A stretch of 64,000 nucleotides of DNA from Falsirhodobacter flavus (GTDB lineage: Bacteria; Pseudomonadota; Alphaproteobacteria; Rhodobacterales; Rhodobacteraceae), in the NCBI GenBank assembly GCA_029846755.1, contig JARWBI010000001.1, forward strand, positions 186,001 to 250,000. Direction: 5' to 3'. A model generated the notes under the pieces. It was not told the DNA's origin and searched no databases. It worked only from the letters and a program-made list of their open reading frames with translations. Both the position numbers and the translations under genes were made by a program. Below, in pieces: positions 9,747-18,261 of the stretch (its first letter is position 1; each line of letters opens with the position of its first letter).

Positions 9747-12014
9747 TCAACCGTAATGCGCGACCGCAGTTCCCGCGATGGCCGACATGTTCAGAAGGCC
9801 CCGTGCCGTGATCGACGGTGTGACGATATGCGCGCGGTTGCCCATGCCCATCAGGATCGGACCGACCTCCAGCGCGTTCGCCTTGGTCTTGAGGATGTTG
9901 CGCACGCCCGAAGCCGCGTCGGAATGGGCAAAGACCAGCACGTTGGCCGCCCCTTCGAACCGGGCGCCGGGGAAGGCGCGGTCGCGGGTGGACTGGTCCA
10001 GCGCGGTGTCGATATGCATTTCGCCCTCATAGGCGAAGTCGGGCTCGGCCGCGTCCAGCAGCGACAACGCCTCGCGCATCCGGCGCCCCGACGAATTGTC
10101 GAGGTTGCCGAACTGGGACGACGAACACAGCGCGACCTTGGGTGCGATGCCGAAGCGCTTCACATGCCGCGCCGCGCCGCGCACGGTTTCTGCAATTTCC
10201 TCGGGCGTCGGTTCGGAATGGATATGCGTGTCGGCGATGAACAGCGGCCCGTCTTCCAGAATCATCAGGCTGAGAGCGCCGATCGGTCGCAGCCCGTCCC
10301 GCGCCAGAACCTGCCGGACATAGTTCAAGTGCCACAGATACTGGCCATAGGTGCCGCAGATCAGGCTGTCTGCCTCGGCGCGATGGACCATGACCGCGCC
10401 GATGGCGGTGGTGTTCGTGCGCATCACGGCGCGGGCCACCTCTGGCGTGACGCCCTGACGGCCAACCAGCCCCAGATAGGTTTCCCAGTAATCGCGATAC
10501 CGCGCATCGCTTTCGGGGTTCACCAGTTCGAAATCGACATCCGGACGGATCTTCAGCCCTGCACGTTCGCAACGGGCCGCGACGACCTCGGGGCGGCCGA
10601 TCAGGATCGGCTTGTCGTCGGTTTCCTCCAGCATCGCGTTGGCGGCGCGCAGCACGCGTTCGTCCTCGCCCTCGGCAAAGACGATCTTGCGGCTGGACTG
10701 GCTGGACGCCTCGAACACCGGACGCATGATGAGCGACGAGCGGATCATCGAGCTGTCGAGCTGGCGTTTATAGGCGGCCACATCCTCCAGCGGGCGGGTC
10801 GCGACGCCACTTTCCATCGCAGCTTTCGCCACGGCGGTCGCAACGACGCCCATCAGGCGCGGATCGAAGGGTTTGGGGATCAGGTAATTTGCCCCGAAGG
10901 TCAGCTGTTCGCCCTGATAGGCGGCAGCCGCCTCGGCGCTGGTGGTGGCGCGGGCAAGGGCGGCGATGCCTTCGATGCAGGCGATCTTCATCTCGTCGTT
11001 GATCGTGGTCGCGCCGACATCCAGCGCCCCCCGGAAGATGAAGGGGAAGCACAGCACGTTGTTGACCTGGTTCGGATAATCCGAACGGCCCGTCGCGATC
11101 AGTGCGTCCGGCGCGGCGGCGCGCGCGTCTTCGGGGGTGATTTCCGGGTTGGGGTTGGCCAGCGCGAAGATGATCGGACGGTCGGCCATGCGGGCGACCA
11201 TGTCGGGCTTCAGAACGCCCGGGCCGGACAGGCCGAGGAACAGGTCCGCGCCCTCGATCACGTCGGCCAGCGTCCGCAAGTCGGTTGCCTGTGCGAATTC
11301 GGCCTTCTGCGGTGTCATCTCCTCGGTCCGGCCCTGATAGACCAGCCCGGCGATGTCGCAGAGCCAGACATTCTCGCGCTTGACGCCCAATTTCAGTAGC
11401 ATGTTGAGGCAGGCGATCCCCGCAGCCCCGCCGCCGGTGGAGACGACCTTGATATCCTCCCACCGCTTGCCCGCGACATGCAGCGCGTTGGTGGCCGCAG
11501 CGCCGACCACGATGGCGGTGCCGTGCTGATCGTCATGGAAGACGGGAATGTTCATCCGCTCGCGGCAGATCTTTTCGACGATGAAGCAGTCCGGCGCCTT
11601 GATGTCTTCAAGGTTGATCGCGCCAAAGGTCGGCTCCAGGGCGCAGACAAGCTCGGCCAGTTTGACTGGGTCGGCCTCGTTTAGCTCAATATCGAAACAG
11701 TCGATATTGGCGAATTTCTTGAACAGGACGGCCTTGCCCTCCATCACGGGCTTCGACGCCAGCGCGCCGATGTTGCCAAGACCCAGAACGGCGGTCCCGT
11801 TCGACACGACGCCCACGAGGTTGCCGCGCGCGGTATAGCGGCTGGCATCTTTCGGATTGGCCTTGATCTCCATGCAGGCTTCGGCCACGCCGGGGGAATA
11901 GGCCAGCGACAGATCGCGGCCATTGGCCAGCGGCTTCGTCGCGCGGATCTCCAGTTTGCCGGGCTTCGGGAATTCGTGATAATCCAGTGCCGGGTGCCGT
12001 TTGTTCTCGGTCAT
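9747..12014 (-). CDS. maeB: NADP-dependent malic enzyme with C-terminal phosphotransacetylase-like domain
   Basis: A 755-residue two-domain protein. Residues 1 to ~430 are malic enzyme ([37 protein letters not shown] with the NADP loop, [12 protein letters not shown]), converting malate to pyruvate and CO2. Residues ~430-755 resemble phosphate acetyltransferase ([16 protein letters not shown]); in this family that domain is normally regulatory and inactive as an enzyme. The start is at 12014, preceded by GGAGGGCAGC. An 18-base perfect palindrome lies just upstream. The gene is divergent from the cdd-deo-upp operon. Confidence 0.96.
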   Translation of the reverse strand: MTENKRHPALDYHEFPKPGKLEIRATKPLANGRDLSLAYSPGVAEACMEIKANPKDASRYTARGNLVGVVSNGTAVLGLGNIGALASKPVMEGKAVLFKKFANIDCFDIELNEADPVKLAELVCALEPTFGAINLEDIKAPDCFIVEKICRERMNIPVFHDDQHGTAIVVGAAATNALHVAGKRWEDIKVVSTGGGAAGIACLNMLLKLGVKRENVWLCDIAGLVYQGRTEEMTPQKAEFAQATDLRTLADVIEGADLFLGLSGPGVLKPDMVARMADRPIIFALANPNPEITPEDARAAAPDALIATGRSDYPNQVNNVLCFPFIFRGALDVGATTINDEMKIACIEGIAALARATTSAEAAAAYQGEQLTFGANYLIPKPFDPRLMGVVATAVAKAAMESGVATRPLEDVAAYKRQLDSSMIRSSLIMRPVFEASSQSSRKIVFAEGEDERVLRAANAMLEETDDKPILIGRPEVVAARCERAGLKIRPDVDFELVNPESDARYRDYWETYLGLVGRQGVTPEVARAVMRTNTTAIGAVMVHRAEADSLICGTYGQYLWHLNYVRQVLARDGLRPIGALSLMILEDGPLFIADTHIHSEPTPEEIAETVRGAARHVKRFGIAPKVALCSSSQFGNLDNSSGRRMREALSLLDAAEPDFAYEGEMHIDTALDQSTRDRAFPGARFEGAANVLVFAHSDAASGVRNILKTKANALEVGPILMGMGNRAHIVTPSITARGLLNMSAIAGTAVAHYG

Positions 12015-12030
12015 GCTGCCCTCCGCGAGT

Positions 12031-12048
12031 TGGTTTAATATTAAACCA
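12031..12048. promoter_or_regulatory. Perfect 18-bp AT-rich palindrome upstream of maeB
   Basis: TGGTTTAATATTAAACCA is exactly self-complementary and starts 17 bases upstream of the maeB ATG, within the ~107-base maeB/cdd divergent region. In a genome this GC-rich, such an AT-rich perfect dyad is a strong candidate for a dimeric repressor operator. The regulator is not identifiable from this window. Confidence 0.65.
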
Positions 12049-12121
12049 TCTTTGGATTCATACAAGCGGGGTTGCACGTGGCATGCCAGGCACCCACAGT
12101 TGGCAAAATACCGGAGGCCTC

Positions 12122-12526
12122 ATGCAACCCGATCCCATCCTTCTAGTGGCTGCCAGCGACGTGCGCCAGAACGCCTATGTCCCCTATTCGCGTTTCAAGG
12201 TCGGGGCGGCGATCCGCACGGTTTCGGGCAGCGTTTTCAAGGGCTGCAACGTGGAAAACGTCGCCTATCCCGAAGGCACCTGTGCCGAAGCGGGGGCTAT
12301 CGCCGCAATGGTCGCGGCGGGTGAGACGCAGATCGCTGAAATCCTCGTGATCGCCGACAGCCCGGAACCCGTGCCCCCCTGCGGCGGCTGCCGGCAGAAG
12401 ATCGCCGAATTCGCGGGCCAGGGCGTTCCGGTCACGCTTTGCACCACCGACGGCAAGGCGCGGGGCATGACGGTGGCCGAATTGTTGCCGGGGGCCTTTG
12501 CGGCGACGCATATGGATCGGGCCTAG
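12122..12526 (+). CDS. cdd: Cytidine deaminase
   Basis: A 134-residue zinc enzyme deaminating cytidine and deoxycytidine to uridine forms. Both zinc/catalytic motifs are present: TCAEAGAI (Cys 54, catalytic Glu 56) and PPCGGCRQ (Cys 87, Cys 90); YVPYSRFKVGAA is the substrate-side signature. The length is that of homotetrameric CDAs. The start follows GGAGG. Its stop is immediately adjacent to the GTG start of deoA, so it opens a five-gene salvage operon. Confidence 0.97.
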   Translation: MQPDPILLVAASDVRQNAYVPYSRFKVGAAIRTVSGSVFKGCNVENVAYPEGTCAEAGAIAAMVAAGETQIAEILVIADSPEPVPPCGGCRQKIAEFAGQGVPVTLCTTDGKARGMTVAELLPGAFAATHMDRA

Positions 12527-13816
12527 GTGGACATCGCGCGGCTTCTGGCCGATCTGCGGGACGGGCTGCCGATCGACGTCGCGGGTTTTGTGCGCGGGCT
12601 GACGGATGGATCGGTCAGCGACGCGCAGGCCGGAGCCTTTGCGATGGGCGTCTGCTGCCGGGGGGTGGACACCGTTGCGCTGACGCTGGCGATGCGGGAC
12701 AGCGGGACGGTGCTGGACTGGGACCTGCCGGGGCCGGTGCTGGACAAGCATTCGACCGGGGGCGTCGGCGATCCTGTCTCGTTGCTGCTGGCCCCGGCGC
12801 TGGCGGCTTGCGGCGCCTATGTGCCGATGATCTCGGGGCGGGGGCTTGGCCATACTGGCGGTACGCTGGACAAGCTGGAGGCGATCCCCGGGTTCAGGGT
12901 GGAGATGGACGAGACCCGCCTCCGCCGCCAGATCGAACAGGCCCGCTGCGCCATCGTCGCCGCGACGGCCGACATTGCCCCCGCCGACCGCCGCCTTTAT
13001 GCCATTCGCGACCAGACCGGCACGGTGGAAAGCACCGCCCTGATTACGGCGTCGATCCTGTCCAAGAAGCTGGCGGCGGGGCTGCACGGGCTGGTGCTGG
13101 ATGTGAAATGCGGCTCGGGCGCGTTCATGAAGACCCGCGCCGAGGCCGAGTCGCTTGCGCGGTCGCTGGTGGATACCGCCAATGGAGCAGGCTGCCGCAC
13201 GACCGCGCTCATCACCGACATGAGCCAACCGCTGGCCATGGCCATGGGCAACGCGCTGGAGGTGGCCGAGGTGATGGAGACGCTGACCGCGACCTCCATC
13301 AATCCCGGATTGTGGACCGTGACCTGCGCCCTGGGCGGCGAGGCGTTGGCGCTGGGCGGTCTGGCCGAGGATGCCGAGACGGGCGAGGGGATGATCGCCG
13401 ACGCGCTGGAATCGGGCCGCGCCGCCGAATATTTCGCGCGGATGGTCGCAATGCAGGGCGGTCCTGCCGACTTTGTGGACCGCTGGCCGGACCGCCTGCC
13501 TTCCGCCCCCATCGTGGCCGAGGTGCCATCGCCCCGCTCGGGCCATGTCGCGCGGATCGACGGGCAGGCGCTGGGCATGGCCGTGCTGCGCCTTGGCGCG
13601 GGGCGGATGCAGGCGGGTCAACGGGTGAACCCCTCGGTCGGATTGTCCGAGATTGCCGGGATCGGCGCGGATGTTGATATGGGCGATCCCCTCGGCTTCG
13701 TGCATGCCGCGACCGAGGACGATGCCGCCGCCGCCATTCGCGCGGTTCAGGACGCCTATGCCTTTCAGGACCATGAATCGATGCAAGACCCCCTGATCCT
13801 TGGGAGGATCGTATGA
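12527..13816 (+). CDS. deoA: Thymidine phosphorylase
   Basis: A 429-residue protein of the glycosyltransferase family 3 fold, splitting thymidine (or deoxyuridine) with phosphate to base and deoxyribose 1-phosphate. DKHSTGGVGDPVSL (~residue 78) is the phosphate-binding signature and SGRGLGHTGGTLDKLE (~103) the family motif. Translation starts with GTG directly after the cdd TAG, with no gap. It overlaps deoB by four bases (ATGA). C-terminal domain with the GxVxxIDG segment (SGHVARIDGQALG, ~340) is complete. Confidence 0.96.
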   Translation: MDIARLLADLRDGLPIDVAGFVRGLTDGSVSDAQAGAFAMGVCCRGVDTVALTLAMRDSGTVLDWDLPGPVLDKHSTGGVGDPVSLLLAPALAACGAYVPMISGRGLGHTGGTLDKLEAIPGFRVEMDETRLRRQIEQARCAIVAATADIAPADRRLYAIRDQTGTVESTALITASILSKKLAAGLHGLVLDVKCGSGAFMKTRAEAESLARSLVDTANGAGCRTTALITDMSQPLAMAMGNALEVAEVMETLTATSINPGLWTVTCALGGEALALGGLAEDAETGEGMIADALESGRAAEYFARMVAMQGGPADFVDRWPDRLPSAPIVAEVPSPRSGHVARIDGQALGMAVLRLGAGRMQAGQRVNPSVGLSEIAGIGADVDMGDPLGFVHAATEDDAAAAIRAVQDAYAFQDHESMQDPLILGRIV

Positions 13817-14982
13817 CCCGCGCCTTTCTGATCGTGATGGACAGCGTGGGCATCGGCGGTGCGCCCGATGCTTCCGCCTTCGGGGACGAGGGTGCGAACA
13901 CGCTTCTGCACATTGCCGCTGAATGCGCGGCGGGCCGTGCGGATCGCGGGCGGCGGGGGCCGCTGGCAATGCCGGTGCTGGACGGGCTCGGGCTGGGCGC
14001 TGCGGTGACGCTGGCCAGCGGGGCGCAGGTGCCGGGGTTTGCGGCGCCGCCCTCGGGCCTGTGGGGCGCGGCGACGGAAATCTCGCGCGGCAAGGACACG
14101 CCGTCGGGCCATTGGGAGCTGTCGGGCGTGCCGGTGCCATGGGACTGGACCTATTTCCCCGACGCGCCTTTCCCCGATGATCTGGTGGCCGAGGTGTGCC
14201 GTCTGGCAGGGACGGACGGCATCCTTGGCAACTGCCATTCCGGCGGCATCGCCATCATGGACCGGCTGGGCGGGGAACATCTGCGGACGGGCTGGCCGAT
14301 CTGCTATACCTCGGCCGACAGCGTGTTCCAGATCGCCGCGCATGAGGAAAGCTTCGGGCTGGACCGTCTGCTGGCGCTGTGCGAGGCGCTGGCCCCGACT
14401 TTGCATTCGATGCGGGTCGGGCGGGTCATCGCGCGGCCTTTCACCGGGCAGCCGGGGGCGTTCCAGCGCACGTCGAACCGCCGCGACTATGCCATCGCGC
14501 CGCCGGGCGATACGTTGCTGGACCGGGCGCAAAAGGCAGGGCGGATGACCCATGCGGTGGGCAAGATCGGCGACATCTTCTCGCATCGCGGGATCGGCAA
14601 GCTGCACAAGGGCGCGAACGACGCGGCGCTGGCGGAGCATCTGCTGCGGCTGGCGGACGAGGCCGAGGACGGATCGCTGACCTTCGCCAATTTCGTGGAA
14701 TTCGACAGCCTTTACGGCCATCCGCGCGACGTGGCCGGATATGCGCGGCACTTGGAATGGTTCGACGCGGTGGCCGGGCGATTGATTGCGGCGCTGCGGC
14801 CCGGTGACATCGCGGTCTTCACCGCCGATCACGGCAACGATCCGACATGGCGGGGCAGCGATCACACGCGCGAACGGGTGCCGGTTCTGGTTGCGGGCGC
14901 CAGTGGCGAGCTGGGGCTTTGCGCCTTCACCGACGTCGCCGCGCTGGTCTCGGGCCATCTGGGGCTGCCCGATGCGGATTGA
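13813..14982 (+). CDS. deoB: Phosphopentomutase
   Basis: A 389-residue metalloenzyme of the alkaline phosphatase superfamily that converts (deoxy)ribose 1-phosphate to 5-phosphate. Metal motifs are visible: IVMDSVGIGGAPDA at the N terminus, GKDTPSGHWE with the phospho-acceptor Thr (~95), VEFDSLYGHPRD (~300) and FTADHGNDPTWRGSDHTRE (~340). It follows deoA with a four-base overlap and runs 11 bases into the next gene. Functionally it channels the deoA product into central metabolism. Confidence 0.96.
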   Translation: MTRAFLIVMDSVGIGGAPDASAFGDEGANTLLHIAAECAAGRADRGRRGPLAMPVLDGLGLGAAVTLASGAQVPGFAAPPSGLWGAATEISRGKDTPSGHWELSGVPVPWDWTYFPDAPFPDDLVAEVCRLAGTDGILGNCHSGGIAIMDRLGGEHLRTGWPICYTSADSVFQIAAHEESFGLDRLLALCEALAPTLHSMRVGRVIARPFTGQPGAFQRTSNRRDYAIAPPGDTLLDRAQKAGRMTHAVGKIGDIFSHRGIGKLHKGANDAALAEHLLRLADEAEDGSLTFANFVEFDSLYGHPRDVAGYARHLEWFDAVAGRLIAALRPGDIAVFTADHGNDPTWRGSDHTRERVPVLVAGASGELGLCAFTDVAALVSGHLGLPDAD

Positions 14983-15763
14983 ACTGGGGATCGAGTTGCT
15001 GGGCGCAGCCCCGGCCAGTTTCACCCGCGATCTGGCGCGTCGGCGCAGGATCGACCTGTCGGGCCTGTTCGACGGCGACCGTTATGCCCGCACCGATCCA
15101 GAGGCGCGCAAGGCGGCGGCGATCCTGTCCCGCCCCGAGGAGTATGCCGCGCTGGCGGTGATCGCCGTGGGCGCTCGCGATTTCGCCGAACTGCTGCTGA
15201 TCCCGGACGCGGATGCACCCGCCTTTCACGACCGCATTATCGCCATGCGCGAGGCGGTCCCGGCCAGCCTTGTCGCCACGCCCGAGGGTAAACGCCACGC
15301 CGTCGCGGCGGCAGAGGCAGGGCTCAACGGCGTGCTGCTGGACCCGTCGCAGGCAGATTTCGCATGGTGCCTCGATTGCGCGCGCGAGGCGGGGCTGCCG
15401 GTGATCCTGTCGGCGCGGACGGGCCTCGACGCCGCGTTGGCGTTCCAGCCCGCGCGGCTGCATCACGTTCCACCCATCGACGATCCCGCCCTGATGGAGC
15501 GGCTGGCCGAGGCGGGGACGTTCCTGCACCTGTCCCCTGCCACCGAAGGTTGGGACGCGGCCGGCCCGCTGTTTCACCGCGAGGTCCGCATCACCATCGG
15601 CAACGAAGCCCCCGCATGGTTCCCCGCCGATACCGAAGACCGGCTGGCGGATGCCCATGATTGGGACGAAGGTGTTTTCGCCCAGCTGGAACGGAATGCC
15701 ATTGACGCCGCCCTGTGCGATGATACGACCCGCGACCGCCTGAAGGAGAAGTGCAATGCTTGA
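14972..15763 (+). CDS. Adenosine deaminase-like protein lacking the catalytic residues
   Basis: A 263-residue protein in the operon slot where adenosine deaminase usually stands. By eye it follows the ADA layout: [14 protein letters not shown] matches the N-terminal ELHxHLEG...P region, then [30 protein letters not shown] and ITIGNEAP. Each family catalytic motif is altered: HxH is GIE, HAGE is SART, RIGHG is RLHHV, CPxSN is SPATE and SDDP is NEAP. The protein is also ~60-70 residues shorter than ADA, the central part missing. The frame is intact, overlapping deoB by 11 bases and upp by 8, so it is probably expressed. I infer a pseudoenzyme or repurposed protein, not an active deaminase. Confidence 0.7.
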   Translation: MRIELGIELLGAAPASFTRDLARRRRIDLSGLFDGDRYARTDPEARKAAAILSRPEEYAALAVIAVGARDFAELLLIPDADAPAFHDRIIAMREAVPASLVATPEGKRHAVAAAEAGLNGVLLDPSQADFAWCLDCAREAGLPVILSARTGLDAALAFQPARLHHVPPIDDPALMERLAEAGTFLHLSPATEGWDAAGPLFHREVRITIGNEAPAWFPADTEDRLADAHDWDEGVFAQLERNAIDAALCDDTTRDRLKEKCNA

Positions 15764-16388
15764 TCACCTGACCGTCGTGACCCATCCGCTGGTCCAGCAC
15801 AAGCTGACCATCATGCGTAAGAAAGAGACGTCCACCGGGGGCTTCCGCCGCCTGCTGCGCGAGATTAGCCTGCTGCTGGCATATGAGGTGACGCGGGGGC
15901 TGGACATGACCACAACCCGCATCGAAACGCCGATGGAGGAGATGGACGCCCCGATCCTCGACGGCAAGAAACTGGCGCTGATCTCGATCCTGCGGGCGGG
16001 GAACGGGCTGCTGGACGGGGTGCTGGAACTGGTTCCGGCTGCGCGCGTCGGCTTTGTCGGGCTTTACCGCGACCCGGAAACGCTGCTGCCGGTGCAATAT
16101 TACTGCAAGGTGCCGGACCTGCTGGAAGACCGTCTGGTCATCGCGGTGGACCCGATGCTGGCGACGGGCAACTCCTCGGTCGCGGCGATCGATCTGCTGA
16201 AGGAGAAGGGCGCAAAGAACATTCGCTTCCTGTGCCTGCTGGCATCGCCCGAGGGGATCGCCACGATGAAGGCGGCCCACCCGGACGTCCCGATCATCAC
16301 AGCATCTGTGGATCGCCAGCTTGATGACCATGGATATATTGTCCCGGGGCTAGGGGATGCGGGCGATCGCATGTTCGGCACAAAATAA
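15756..16388 (+). CDS. upp: Uracil phosphoribosyltransferase
   Basis: A 210-residue enzyme making UMP from uracil and PRPP. Features: [22 protein letters not shown] at the N terminus (typical opening), [14 protein letters not shown], and the PRPP loop [18 protein letters not shown] (~residue 128); the C terminus [14 protein letters not shown] matches the uracil-binding flexible loop signature. It is the last gene of the cdd-deo operon, overlapping the preceding gene by eight bases, with a hairpin terminator ~80 bases downstream. Confidence 0.97.
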   Translation: MLDHLTVVTHPLVQHKLTIMRKKETSTGGFRRLLREISLLLAYEVTRGLDMTTTRIETPMEEMDAPILDGKKLALISILRAGNGLLDGVLELVPAARVGFVGLYRDPETLLPVQYYCKVPDLLEDRLVIAVDPMLATGNSSVAAIDLLKEKGAKNIRFLCLLASPEGIATMKAAHPDVPIITASVDRQLDDHGYIVPGLGDAGDRMFGTK

Positions 16389-16467
16389 TGGTGGACAGGA
16401 TTCCGCCGCTCGCGCATGATCCCGCCAACTGAATAACAGCGGACCCTCGGGCAGGACAGGAACGTGA

Positions 16468-16501
16468 CGCCCCGGCACCTTATGGTGACCGGGGCGCTTT
16501 C
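16468..16501 (+). terminator. Terminator of the cdd-deo-upp operon
   Basis: CGCCCCGG-CACC pairs with GGTG-ACCGGGGCG around a TTAT loop (16468-16496), followed by a short CTTTC. It sits between convergent genes, its T-run touching the stop codon of the minus-strand gene. Confidence 0.7.
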
Positions 16502-17516
16502 AACTTTGGCAGATGGTGGACAGGCCGATCCAATCCTCGTCGTCAAGGATCGGCGGGGCGGGCTGGCTGGCGAAGGGGTCGCGGTCGATCAGGCCGCGCG
16601 TGGTCTCTCCGCTCGGGTCCAGCGCGCGGGCATAGGGGGTGCTGGGAACCTCTGCCGCGGCAAAGCGGGGCAGCAGGTCGGCATCGGACACATCGGCGGG
16701 CGTCTGGGTGACCAGCGCCTCGGCATAGCCGTCCAGCGCATCCTGCGGTAGCACACCCGTCGTCAGCAGCCGCAGCGTGGCGGCGACCCCGGCATGTTCC
16801 AGAAGCGGGCGCAACGGATCTTCCGCCGCCGCGCGGGCACGTTCGGCAATGGCATATCCGGCCAGCGGGGCGGGGTTGTCCTGCTGTTCGACCAGATTGC
16901 GCGGCACGAGGATCTGGCGGTTCGGCAGGTGGATCGGGCGGGTCAGCCCTTGCGGAACCACAAGGATCTGCACCGGATCGGCGCGGAAGATGCGGGTCGA
17001 AAGGTTCGCCGCCGCGCGCCGCCCGAACGGGTCGGCGCAGGGCGCGCCGGTCAGATGCACCATCTCGGTCAAGGCCATCTCGCCCAACCGCACGCGGGTC
17101 GCCTCGGGGGCGACTGCGATGGCGTGGGACACGAGCGCGCCGGGCATCCAGAAGAACCCGCTGAGGACCAGCGCCGTCGCGCCCGCCAGCACCCAGTGGC
17201 GCAGACGGCCCGGGCGCGGGCGGGCGGCTTCAAGCGCGCCGCGCACGGTGTCCAGCGCGGCCAGCATGTATGCGTCCTCGATCTCCAGCGTTTCGGGATC
17301 GTCGAGGCCGGGAGAGAAAGTGGCGGGCGTCCTGCCGGGATTGACCCGTTCCACCGCCGGAAGCGACCAGTGCGACAGCGCGAATTCGGTCGAAGGGTCC
17401 GAGAGGATCAGCGACGCCTCTCGGAAGGACACGATCACCTCGCGCCCCTCGGTCTCCGGCGTCTCGCGCCAGATGCCCGGACATTCCAGCCTCTGATACT
17501 TTTTCAGCGCTGTCAT
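16500..17516 (-). CDS. Membrane protein with degenerate M48 peptidase-like domain
   Basis: A 338-residue protein. Residues 1-105 are soluble and cytoplasmic-looking; a hydrophobic stretch at ~107-137 forms one or two membrane segments; the rest resembles an M48 (Ste24/HtpX-type) peptidase core: LPNRQILVPRNLVEQ (~197-211) like the strand before the active helix, then PAPLAGYAIAERARAA and EDPLRPLLEHAG. Where M48 enzymes have HExxH, this protein has IAERA (223-227), so zinc binding is not expected. It starts at the ATG at 17516; a TTG 27 bases upstream is less likely. No operon partner. The function is unknown; the peptidase relation is my inference from sequence pattern. Confidence 0.6.
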   Translation of the reverse strand: MTALKKYQRLECPGIWRETPETEGREVIVSFREASLILSDPSTEFALSHWSLPAVERVNPGRTPATFSPGLDDPETLEIEDAYMLAALDTVRGALEAARPRPGRLRHWVLAGATALVLSGFFWMPGALVSHAIAVAPEATRVRLGEMALTEMVHLTGAPCADPFGRRAAANLSTRIFRADPVQILVVPQGLTRPIHLPNRQILVPRNLVEQQDNPAPLAGYAIAERARAAAEDPLRPLLEHAGVAATLRLLTTGVLPQDALDGYAEALVTQTPADVSDADLLPRFAAAEVPSTPYARALDPSGETTRGLIDRDPFASQPAPPILDDEDWIGLSTICQS

Positions 17517-17546
17517 GACCTGCCGCGCGTTCCTGTGACCCAAGGC

Positions 17547-18143
17547 TTAGCGGCTGGCGGGGGCGGGCGCAATCGGATCGCCGACCGCAACGCGCCAATG
17601 TCGGCGGCAAAGCGAGACATAGGTCTCGTTTCCGCCGATCTGGACCTGTGCACCTTCGCGCATCGGTTGATCGTCCGGGCCAAGGCGCACGACCATGGTC
17701 GCCTTCTTGCCGCAATGGCAGATGGTGCGGATCTCGCGCATCTCGTCCGCCAGCGCCAGAAGCGCGGCCGATCCGGGGAACAGCCCGCCGCGAAAATCGA
17801 CGCGCAGGCCGTAACACATGACCGGCAGGCGCAGATCGTCCACCACGCGGGCCAGTTGCCAGACCTGAGCTTCGGTCAGGAACTGCGCCTCGTCGATGAA
17901 GATGCAGGCGGGGGGCGGGGAGGCTGCGATGCGGGCGAACAGATCGTCGGCGCTGGTGAAGGTTTCGGCGCGTTCGGAAATGCCGATGCGGCTGGCGATG
18001 ACGCCCATGCCGGATCGGTCGTCCAGCGCGGCGGTGATCAGCATGACCTCCATCCCGCGTTCGCGGTAATTGTGCGCCGCCTGCAACAGCAGCGTCGATT
18101 TGCCCGCGTTCATGGTGGAGTAGTGGAAATAAAGCTTCGCCAT
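17547..18143 (-). CDS. tdk: Thymidine kinase (type II)
   Basis: A 198-residue enzyme phosphorylating thymidine. The P-loop is MNAGKSTLLLQ near residue 15, Walker B-like FIDEAQFL (~90, catalytic Glu), and the zinc lasso appears as CHCGKKA (~150) and CRRHW (~185). Start at 18143 (MAKLYFHYSTMNAGKS), matching the family. It lies 30 bases upstream of the M48-like gene. Function fits the neighbouring nucleoside salvage operon, though it is on the opposite strand. Confidence 0.95.
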   Translation of the reverse strand: MAKLYFHYSTMNAGKSTLLLQAAHNYRERGMEVMLITAALDDRSGMGVIASRIGISERAETFTSADDLFARIAASPPPACIFIDEAQFLTEAQVWQLARVVDDLRLPVMCYGLRVDFRGGLFPGSAALLALADEMREIRTICHCGKKATMVVRLGPDDQPMREGAQVQIGGNETYVSLCRRHWRVAVGDPIAPAPASR

Positions 18144-18170
18144 GCCCCCCGGATAGCCGAAGGCGCGCCG

Positions 18171-18209
18171 CAAAGAAAGTGGCCCGCCGCGGAGGCTGCG
18201 CGGCGGGCC
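18171..18209 (-). terminator. Terminator downstream of rhlE
   Basis: On the minus strand, GGCCCGCCGCG pairs perfectly with CGCGGCGGGCC around a seven-base loop (18181-18209), then ACTTTCTTTG. It lies about 50 bases past the helicase stop and ahead of tdk, separating the two. Confidence 0.8.
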
Positions 18210-18261
18210 ATAACTCGTCATCCACGGCGCTGATCTTACGCCGATTCTTCCTGACGGACGG

